This document shows, in pieces, positions 1 to 7,700 of a stretch of 64,000 bases of DNA (positions are counted from its first letter, which is position 1; each line of letters opens with the position of its first letter). A program made the translations under genes and the position numbers. Origin of the DNA: a candidate division TM6 bacterium GW2011_GWF2_32_72. GTDB lineage: Bacteria > Babelota > Babeliae > Babelales > GWF2-32-72. Location: the NCBI GenBank assembly GCA_000989525.1, contig LBON01000002.1, positions 447-64,446 of the forward strand, given 5' to 3'. A model generated the notes under the pieces. It saw only the letters and a program-made list of their open reading frames with translations. It made no database searches and had not been told where the DNA came from.

Positions 1-110
1 GCGAGTTGTTACGTTGGGCATCGAGAGTCAGGGTTTCCAAAGGGCTTGCCCTTGGTGCACAGGAGTGCAGAGGGTGTTTGCAAGAACACCCTTTGCAAAT
101 TAAGAACAGC
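1..110. other. Structured, GC-richer left-edge element
   Basis: This stretch is richer in G and C than its surroundings and folds into consecutive small hairpins. One has arms CCAAAGGGC and GCCCTTGG near 37-56, one has arms TGCAC and GTGCA near 55-69, and one has arms AGGGTGTT and AACACCCT near 70-92. It is also open in frame 1 of the + strand from the window edge to a TGA at about 130-132, so it could be the tail of a reading frame that enters from the left. Its product resembles nothing I recognise. It could equally be a copy of a dispersed intergenic repeat. It lies downstream of mreC but lacks a U-tract, so I do not call it a terminator. Confidence 0.35.
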
Positions 111-173
111 AAACTTACAAATTTTTAAATGATTAATAATTAAATAATTAAGAAAAAATCGAAAATAATAAAA

Positions 174-974
174 TCAACTTTCACCTTTGTGCATCAAATA
201 ACAATATTTTAAAGAATTCCAATCAAGCAAAGGCTTAACTTTAATTTTATAATACAAACCATCTAATTCAAACGTATCAATGCGACCAAGGGCAAACCCC
301 TTTGGAAAAACAACACCACCACCATTAGAAAAAACAAGATCTTCTTTTTGAAGCTTTGCAAGGTGACTAACATAATTCATACAACCCAATTCTGTACTAT
401 TCATCCCCTCAAAAATACCACAAGCACCAGTAGCAAAACAATCTACTCCAACTTTACAAGAAACATCCGTAGTTAAAACAACTTTACTATAAAAAGGATA
501 AACCTCTGCCACTCGACCAACCAAAATATTTTTATAAACAGCTACCATATCCTTTTCAATTCCTTTACAACTACCTTGGTCCACCAAATAAAAGTGAGCC
601 TGTTCAGAAATATTCACAAGAACAATTTGGGCCAATACAGCTTTTGGATCACTATATTTTGACTTAAAGCTAACTAATTCTTCAGTTTCCTGCGAAAACA
701 CAACACTCAATTTAAGCTCAACGTTTTCTGCTTGTAAATCCAAATTTTTTTGTTCAATTTCTGCCAATCTTTCATCAAGCTCTCGCAAGGTTTTTTTTTG
801 TTGCAAGAAAGATTGAATTGGACCAGAAATTTTTGAATTAAGTATCAAAACAGGATACAAACAACACGAATAGGCCTGTTCAGCCCAGCCCGTTGTTCGC
901 CAAACAACTCTATGCAAAATAAAAAAAAACAAAGGGATAAAAATTAAAAAATAAAAAAATTGCTCCTTTTTCAA
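174..974 (-). CDS. mreC: Rod shape-determining protein MreC
   Basis: MreC is a bitopic inner-membrane protein that links the MreB cytoskeleton to periplasmic cell-wall synthesis enzymes. This 266-residue protein shows the expected plan: a cytoplasmic stub, one membrane segment at about residues 6-22, a coiled coil at about 55-95, then a beta-rich periplasmic domain. The domain holds the family-like stretch VGRVAEVYPFYSKVVLTTD and later GGGVVFPKGFALGRI. The start is TTG at 972-974; the Shine-Dalgarno AGGA sits inside the last codons of dus, so the two genes are translationally coupled. mreB and mreD are not in the window. Presence of MreC implies a peptidoglycan elongation machinery. The protein is a little shorter than typical MreC. 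Confidence 0.85.
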   Translation of the reverse strand: MKKEQFFYFLIFIPLFFFILHRVVWRTTGWAEQAYSCCLYPVLILNSKISGPIQSFLQQKKTLRELDERLAEIEQKNLDLQAENVELKLSVVFSQETEELVSFKSKYSDPKAVLAQIVLVNISEQAHFYLVDQGSCKGIEKDMVAVYKNILVGRVAEVYPFYSKVVLTTDVSCKVGVDCFATGACGIFEGMNSTELGCMNYVSHLAKLQKEDLVFSNGGGVVFPKGFALGRIDTFELDGLYYKIKVKPLLDWNSLKYCYLMHKGES

Positions 975-979
975 TTTCG

Positions 980-1939
980 CTATCCTAAAAATTTGGTTAA
1001 TTCTTTTTTTACTTCTTCCACGGATTCTGAAACAATTAATTTTTTTCTAACTTCAGATGCACCAGACTTTTCTTTTACATAGTATGGTAAATACTTTCTA
1101 AAATGATAAAGACCTTGATCTCCATAAAATTCTAAATCAAAATCTAAATGTTTTAATGCTATTGCTAAAATTTCATGCTCTGAAATTACAAACTCTTTAC
1201 CTTCAGCATTGGCTTCAAGCTCTTTTAAAATCCAAGGCTTTGCCCAAAGTGCTCGTCCGATCAAATATCCATCAACACCCGTATTTTCATAAGTTTTTTT
1301 TGCTGATTCAAAATCAATAATATTTCCAGAAAACAAAACCGGTATTTTGACTGTTTTTTTTACTTGTGCCACAACTTCAAAATCTAACTCACCCGAATGT
1401 TTTTGTGTCTGTAGCCTAGGATGAATAGCCAATGCATCTGCGCCACAAGCTTCAACCATCTTAGCTATTTCCAAAACATTTTTATGTTTAAATCCTGCGC
1501 GCATTTTAACTGTAAATGGAATGTTAATTGATTTACGCATTAACTTTAAAACCTGCTCCAATAATTCAGGCTCTGCCATCATAGCAGAACCGGAACCAGA
1601 CTTTACAATATTTTTAGCCGGACAACCAATATTCAAATCAATCGCATCAACACCCTCTTTTTGAACTCTTTGACAAGCTTCTTCAACAAACTCAAGACTA
1701 TTAGTTGTTAATTGAAAATTTAAAGGACGTTCTGACTGATCAAACCTCAAACACTTGGTTACACCTTTATCGTTCGCCACACAGGCAGTATGTCGCAATT
1801 CTGTGTACAATAAATTGTCTTTTGAAAACATTCTAACCAATTTTCTAAATGGAGAATCTGTAACACCATCTAAAGGACCACCTATAAAACGAGGAACAAT
1901 TAAATTGCCAATTTTTAAAGATTCTTTCCAATAATTCAT
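980..1939 (-). CDS. dusB: tRNA-dihydrouridine synthase (DusB-like)
   Basis: Dus enzymes use FMN and NADPH to reduce specific uridines in the D-loop of tRNA. The 319-residue product is of normal length. It has the N-terminal FMN-binding TIM-barrel start (APLDGVTD-like, here GGPLDGVTD at about residues 20-28) and the substrate motif NIGCPAKNIVKSGSGSAMM with the catalytic cysteine at about 106. The later VKMRAG, HPRLQTQ and FSGNI segments line the barrel. The subclass (DusB rather than DusA or DusC) is a judgement from the overall motif pattern. The start is the ATG at 1937-1939 with a weak AAAGAG upstream. The gene is first in a two-gene unit with mreC; its stop overlaps the mreC ribosome binding region. 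Confidence 0.9.
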   Translation of the reverse strand: MNYWKESLKIGNLIVPRFIGGPLDGVTDSPFRKLVRMFSKDNLLYTELRHTACVANDKGVTKCLRFDQSERPLNFQLTTNSLEFVEEACQRVQKEGVDAIDLNIGCPAKNIVKSGSGSAMMAEPELLEQVLKLMRKSINIPFTVKMRAGFKHKNVLEIAKMVEACGADALAIHPRLQTQKHSGELDFEVVAQVKKTVKIPVLFSGNIIDFESAKKTYENTGVDGYLIGRALWAKPWILKELEANAEGKEFVISEHEILAIALKHLDFDLEFYGDQGLYHFRKYLPYYVKEKSGASEVRKKLIVSESVEEVKKELTKFLG

Positions 1940-2004
1940 ATTTTCTCTTTAAACAAATCTATATTTTTTAAAACGACATAGAGTGTACCAAAAGTTAAAG
2001 TGAT

Positions 2005-2033
2005 TTTACACCTAAATTTTTATTATTTATGAT
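2005..2033 (+). promoter_or_regulatory. Candidate sigma-70-type promoter
   Basis: TTTACA at 2005-2010 and TATGAT at 2028-2033 are separated by exactly 17 bases and point at the small secreted-protein gene starting at 2076, which has AAGGAA just upstream of its ATG. Seen by eye only. The background is very AT-rich, so chance matches are likely. Confidence 0.45.
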
Positions 2034-2075
2034 ATAGTGTTTGAAATAATATTTTCAATATAAAAAAGGAAATTT

Positions 2076-2375
2076 ATGAAACAATTATTTATCTTTTCAA
2101 TTACATTCTTAATTTCAAATTTATCTTTTTCATCTCAAGTCGAAACAAAAGCCGTCAATCTTTTTATGACTACAATTACATTAGCACAACGAGCGCAGAT
2201 AACTTCAACCCCAAGCTATGCTATCCTAGCGCGATGCAGCTCTCTACCATTAATCACAGAAGAAACACAACATGCTTTAGCTCCGCATTCACATCAAATT
2301 CCAAATTCACTCATTCCTGTAGAATCACGACTGCCTTCTGTCTGGTCACGCTTTTCACAACAAGAAGAAAAATAA
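2076..2375 (+). CDS. Small secreted protein, unknown function
   Basis: The 99-residue product begins with a clear Sec signal peptide: a short basic start, a hydrophobic core at about residues 4-17, and a likely cleavage near SFSS. The mature part is about 78 residues, rich in Ser, Thr and Pro, with no cysteine pair or motif that I recognise. The start is supported by AAGGAA 4-9 bases upstream of the ATG and by a candidate promoter at 2005-2033. It is transcribed alone and ends at a hairpin shared with the convergent downstream gene. It is probably exported to the periplasm or beyond. I cannot assign a function. Confidence 0.6.
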   Translation: MKQLFIFSITFLISNLSFSSQVETKAVNLFMTTITLAQRAQITSTPSYAILARCSSLPLITEETQHALAPHSHQIPNSLIPVESRLPSVWSRFSQQEEK

Positions 2376-2376
2376 A

Positions 2377-2413
2377 AAAGAACGGGCGAATTTAATTTGC
2401 GCCCGCTCTTCTT
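2377..2413. terminator. Bidirectional terminator between convergent genes
   Basis: Arms CGGGCGAA and TTGCGCCCG (one bulged base) form a GC-rich stem. On the minus strand it is followed by TTCTTTTTT, on the plus strand by CTCTTCTTCTT. It serves the rightward small secreted gene and the leftward 2436-3650 gene. Confidence 0.75.
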
Positions 2414-2435
2414 CTTACAAATTAATTAAGTAATT

Positions 2436-3650
2436 TTACTCTATCTCATCCCAAACTACGTAAACATCTGCAACTTGGTTACTCAACGGAGAGTTGGCAA
2501 CCATAGTCAGCACATCCCCAGGATTCAAACGAATTTTATAATCATTATTTTTTAAATAAACATTCTTGATACAATCTCTTTGTGCTCCAGAAGAAAAGAC
2601 CAATATTCCACCTGAATATGCCGTTGCAGCAATATCTGTTTCTACAGATGACAAAGTTGCATTAAAATCTGTAAAAGAAGCTCCGGTTAAAGTTGCATTT
2701 TTAAACAATTTAAATTTAACCAAAAAGTTTTCTTCTGTCCCAAAAACTGTCAATACAATATCTACAGCCTTTTTGTTTGGTTGAGGATTAGCCGTAGGAA
2801 AAGTAGTCTTGTTGCGTAAAGAGCAGACTACATAGTCTGTGTTGGCAGCCATTATATCTTTATCTTCCCTTACAAAAATAAATTGCCTCAAGAAAGAACT
2901 CTCTCCAATTATTCCCGCTTTCCAACAAGCTGAGTGCACTTCTAAATCTGTAGTATTTCCAGTATTTGTAACTTCTGTTCTAACTGGCAAAGTAGGATTT
3001 TCTACAGAAGGTACTATTGCGGAATTTGGATAAAGAATCTGGTGAAAGGTTACCCATACCTGATTTTCTGTGCAGACTTGAAACGATATTGTAGCAGCGC
3101 CTAACCAACCGTAAACTATTCTAAATATGTTAAGCATTGTTGGATCGATGTCAAAACCACTTGCGCCTGTTCCGTCAATTTTATCTACATTAAAGTTTGC
3201 TTGAGAAATAAATGTATCTGTCCCGTTATCTCTTCTGAATAAAACGCCAAACTGAGTTCCGTTATATCCTATAGCCCAACCATCATTTGCATCAAACAAA
3301 CCAACATACTGGTGAGAGTTTGCAGCGCCACCATTTACAAATGCTCCAGTGATAAACAATGAACCCTCATGACCAGGACTGTAATGCAAAGAATCCTTAC
3401 TTTGAACAATAGAAGACCCGGCTGAATTGGTTCCTGTATTTATTTTTAAATACCCACCAGTCTGAATAGCTGTACCCGTTGCAACGATTGTAATATTAAC
3501 CACATCTGTTGGCATTGTGTAATCAAATTTTATTGCAACCTGATCTTCAACCACACCAACAATTTTATCACCAAACACACTTGTAAAAGCATCTGTACAA
3601 TCTAAATTAGAAAAAAAAGCACAAGCCAAAATTAATAATGTTTTTTTCAT
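2436..3650 (-). CDS. Secreted protein with phage virion-like domain
   Basis: This 404-residue product has a signal peptide (MKKTLLILACAFFSN...), and the mature part starts about residue 20. From there to the end it is a clear paralogue of the C-terminal ~380 residues of the upstream 2,125-residue protein: AFTSVFGDKIVG against AFVSVFGDLIVG, YSPGHEG against YNPGHEG, DKIDGTGASGFDIDPTMLNIF against its counterpart, and NPTLPVRTE against NPTLPIRAE. These landmarks also resemble a domain I remember from many phage and giant-virus structural proteins (FGRLRVS, YQPGKS, NIDKLDG, QWLGVGRV, NLPVR). That link is from memory, not a search. I chose the ATG at 3648-3650 because AGGAG precedes it by five bases; a longer frame reaches 3734 inside the neighbour. 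The stop codon of the giant gene overlaps this Shine-Dalgarno, so the pair is translationally coupled. Confidence 0.7.
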   Translation of the reverse strand: MKKTLLILACAFFSNLDCTDAFTSVFGDKIVGVVEDQVAIKFDYTMPTDVVNITIVATGTAIQTGGYLKINTGTNSAGSSIVQSKDSLHYSPGHEGSLFITGAFVNGGAANSHQYVGLFDANDGWAIGYNGTQFGVLFRRDNGTDTFISQANFNVDKIDGTGASGFDIDPTMLNIFRIVYGWLGAATISFQVCTENQVWVTFHQILYPNSAIVPSVENPTLPVRTEVTNTGNTTDLEVHSACWKAGIIGESSFLRQFIFVREDKDIMAANTDYVVCSLRNKTTFPTANPQPNKKAVDIVLTVFGTEENFLVKFKLFKNATLTGASFTDFNATLSSVETDIAATAYSGGILVFSSGAQRDCIKNVYLKNNDYKIRLNPGDVLTMVANSPLSNQVADVYVVWDEIE

Positions 3651-3658
3651 CACAACTC

Positions 3659-4798
3659 CTAGTATATTTCTTCCCAAATAAAATTGATGTCTATGTCCGT
3701 TGCATTTGTTATTGTTCTTGCTGTTATTGTCCATGTTTCGCCTGGTTGCAAAAGCAAATCGAAATCATTTGTTTTAAAGAAAATATCGGTCAAAGAATTC
3801 AAAGAACTCATTGTTGCAAATACCAATGTTCCACCAGTTTGTACAGTTGCAGATGTGTCTATCTGCACCGCAGAAAGCTGACTATTATAATCTACAAATG
3901 CAGCACCTGTTAAGGTAGCATTTTTGAAAATTTTAAACCTAGTTAGTCTACTTGCAGCCACACCAAAATTAGCACCAATTGCTTGAATGGTTGTCTTATT
4001 TATTTTTGTCGCAAACGTGTCTTTATTTCTGATGGAAATAATAGGTTTATCTACTGTTTTTGAAGATGTTCCCTCTGTTAGGATAGAGTAAGAACGCAAG
4101 CCCTTTGTTTCACCAACAAGCCCCGCATTCCAGCATACTGTTCTTAATTCTAAATTTGTTGTATTTCCAAGGTTTGTAGCTTCTGCTCGAATAGGAAGAG
4201 TTGGATTTTCTACTGTTGGTGTTGTTCTTGAATTAGGGAATTGGAACCTATGGAACGCAACCCAATTTCCGTCTGGTTTCCAAACATAGAAGGTTACAGG
4301 AGCGGTTCCCAACCAACCATAAGTTATTTTAAAAATGTTAATTTTGGTTGGATCGATGGTAAATCCACTTGACCCAGTGCCATCTAGTTTGTCCAAGTTA
4401 AAGTTAGCTTGAGAAACATATGTGTCAGCCATATTATCTCTGTAAAGAACACTGAATGCAGTCCCATTAAAACCAACAGCCCAACCATCTTTATCATCAT
4501 ACAAACCAATTAATTGACGTGAATTGGCAATGCCACCGTTAATGAATGCGGAAGTAAACAAGGCGTAGCCTTCATGCCCTGGATTATAATGCAAAACCTG
4601 CCTGCTCTGAACTGTAGACTCACCATTTGCAGCCGAACCAGAGCTTAATCTCAAGTAGCCATCCTGTTGTGTTGCTGTTCCACCATTTCTTACCGATGTT
4701 GTATTTATCAAATCTGTTGGCAAATTGTACTGGAACATAATAGCTATTGAATTACTTCTTTCTCCAACAATTAAATCACCAAAAACACTAACAAATGC
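3659..4798 (-). repeat. C-terminal virion-like domain, copy in the giant gene
   Basis: This encodes residues ~1747-2125 of the giant protein and is homologous along its whole length to the mature part of the 2436-3650 product, so the two arose by duplication. Landmarks in order are FGDLIVG, YNPGHEG, the stretch LDKLDGTGSSGFTIDPTK, YGWLG, NPTLPIRAE, then a second half with FKIFKNATLTGA shared by both copies. Confidence 0.8.
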
Positions 4799-7700
4799 AT
4801 CACCAGAGGATCCGCCACCACCGCTATTGTCAATAAAACTCAACTGACCTGCACCATTTGTGGAAAGCACTTGACCATTTGTTCCATCTGTAATTGGCCA
4901 ACTTAATCCGTCAAGAACAACGGCACCATCGCCATTTGGAGTCAAATTAATATCACCGTCTGTATTCAAAGAAGAAATTGTATTTCCATCAATTCTAATG
5001 TTATCAACTTCAAGCTGAGTTAATCCAGTTGCAGAACCACCAGTAATTGCAACATTGTTTGCATTCTGAATAGCCATTGTTCCAAGCCCAAGACTTGTTC
5101 TTGCCGTTGCAGCGTCTTCACCAACCCAGGTTGTACCGTCACCAACAATAAATATACTGTCTGCAGGCGTAATATTTGAAATATTTTGCAACGATGTACT
5201 GTAGGCCAAAACATCTGAACCTATTGCAAGTCCCAAGGTTGCTCTTGCACCACCTGCAGTAATAGCACCAGTTCCACCACTTGCAATTGGAAGGGGCTCA
5301 TCTAATTGACTAATTGACCCACTTGTAATATAAACTCCATCCATTGTTCCACCAGTGATATTAATATTATTTGCATTTTGAGTTGCGATTGATCCAAGGC
5401 CCAAAGTTGTTCTTTGTGCGGCAGCATCTGCGTCATCTAACAAAGCTCTTCCTGCCGCTGTTATTGCAGCAACTGCAAATGTGTTAACTGCTGTTGTGTA
5501 AATCATATTGCCAGCTGCAATAGGACTTAGTGTTGAAATGGACTCAAGTGCATCATTGTATCTTTGCACATCAGTATCTATTTCTAAGCCTAAATTAAAT
5601 CTAGCTGTTGGCGCATCCGAAGCACCTGTGCCACCGTCTGGAATTGCAAGATCAGTTATTCCGGTTATTGAACCACCAGTAATCGAAACGTTATTTAGAG
5701 TTCCTACGTTTGTTATATTTGGTTGATTTGCAGTTTGAATTGTTCCGTAAAATTCATTTGCTGTTACATTGTCTGCAGTAAGTGATTGAACACCAGACAT
5801 ATTTCCAGAATTATCTAAAATCACCACAGAATTTTTAATAAAGTTTCCTGTTGAACCATCAAAACGAACAAGCGCATTATCTGTTGCTGATGCAGGACCA
5901 CTAACATCTCCTGATGCACCACCAGAACTGGATGAATCAGAAAATTTGCCGGCGGAAATAAACTTTGCATCCGCTATATTATTTAAAGCTGTTGTGCCAC
6001 CTTTTACAATCAACCAACCCCTAAATACATTTGTATATTCTTTAAGTAGAGGATTAATTGTGAAACTCTCTGTAGCCAATGCAGCTTGCGCTTCTGACAA
6101 AGAATCATAAAGCGTTTGACCATATTGAATTAAAATTTCACCATCTAAGAACATATAAATTCTTTGAGCCGTAAATGAGCTTGTTGAAACATTACCAAGA
6201 CCACTTCCTGTATCCCAACTATTTGAGTTTATCAAATCAATACTTGTTGAATGATCAAAAACACCCGGTGATGTTTGCCATGAGTACAAGAAACTAGCTC
6301 CAGTATTTAGCCCATAATTTCTAACATCTGGTACTTTTGTACCTGTCCCTTGGTCATAATTAACACCAATGGCATATACATCACCAGCTGATTTATTAAT
6401 ATTTAAATTTGCACCATTTGCAGAAAATTCATTACCTGCAATGTTTATTGGCCCAAGAGCTCTTGCTAAATCAATATGTTGTAAATACTGACCAGTCAAT
6501 AAACTTGGCACTTGGAATACACCATCCAAAGTTGTTTGATTGGTATGAACTAAAGTAGCAAGAACAATAACATCTCTTCTATTTACATAATCATATTCAC
6601 CAGAACTTTGAATTACATTTCCACTGGAATTTATAGCAACAAATGAAACATCAGACGCAAGTCCCGTAACTGCAACCCCACTAAAACCTGCCCAAGAAAC
6701 AACAGAAAGTGTTGGATTATCTACATCTGTAAAGTTATCTACTATTAATCCCGAACCGGCGGAAATATCAATTTTACTTGCATCGCCACCATTAATAGAA
6801 ACAATACCACCAGTTAGCAATCCAGTACTTGCAAAATCTTTCAATTGATCAGAAGTCAAACCATCTAAATTAACAGTACCATCTCCATTTGGAGTTAAAA
6901 TAATGTCGCCGTCAACATCTGTTGCAGAAATTGTATTTCCATCAACGCGAATATTATCTACATCTAATCTTGTTATGCCCGACATTTGATCAGAACCATC
7001 TAAGGTCACACCAGAATTTAAGAGCGATGTTCCACCAACATTTCCAAATCGAGGTAAAGCATTAACCGTAGCTGCTCCAGGACCAGAGACATCCCCTCCA
7101 CCAGCAGAAACAAAACTCAAATTGCCAGAACCATCTGTACTCAAGAATTGTCCCGCAGTTCCATCTGATTGCGGCCATAATAAACCATCTATAACAACTG
7201 TACCTGTTCCATTTGGTTCCAGGGTTATGCTTCCATTCAAATCTAAAGAAGAAATTTTATTTCCATCAATTCTAATATTGTCCACTTCTAAGTTAGTTAA
7301 TCCTGTTGCAGAACCACCAGTTATTGCCACGTTATTTGCATTCTGAGTTGCAATTGTCCCAAGCCCCAAACTTGTTCTTGCTGTTGTAGGATCTTCTCCA
7401 ACCCAAGTATCACCATCTCCCACTATAAATCTACTATCTGCAGGAGTAATGCCAGAAATATTTTGTAATGATGTACTGTAAGCCAAAACATCTGAACCTA
7501 TTGCAAGTCCCAAGCTTGTCCTTGCACCACCTGCAGTAATAGCATTTGTCCCACCACTTCCAATCGGAAGCGGTAAATCTAAATTACTAATTGATCCACT
7601 GGTAATGTAAACACCATCGATTTTGCCACCAGTAACATTAATATCATTTGAATTTTGAATTGCAATTGTACCAAGGCCCAAAGTTATTCTTTGAGCAGCG

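Noticed and set aside
1-110. End of an rRNA or tRNA gene at the left edge
   Set aside because: The hairpins do not match any conserved rRNA or tRNA segment that I know.
3651-3734. Longer N-terminus for the 2436 gene (start at 3734)
   Set aside because: It would lie inside the giant gene, lacks a ribosome site, and would bury the signal peptide that starts at 3650 with AGGAG.
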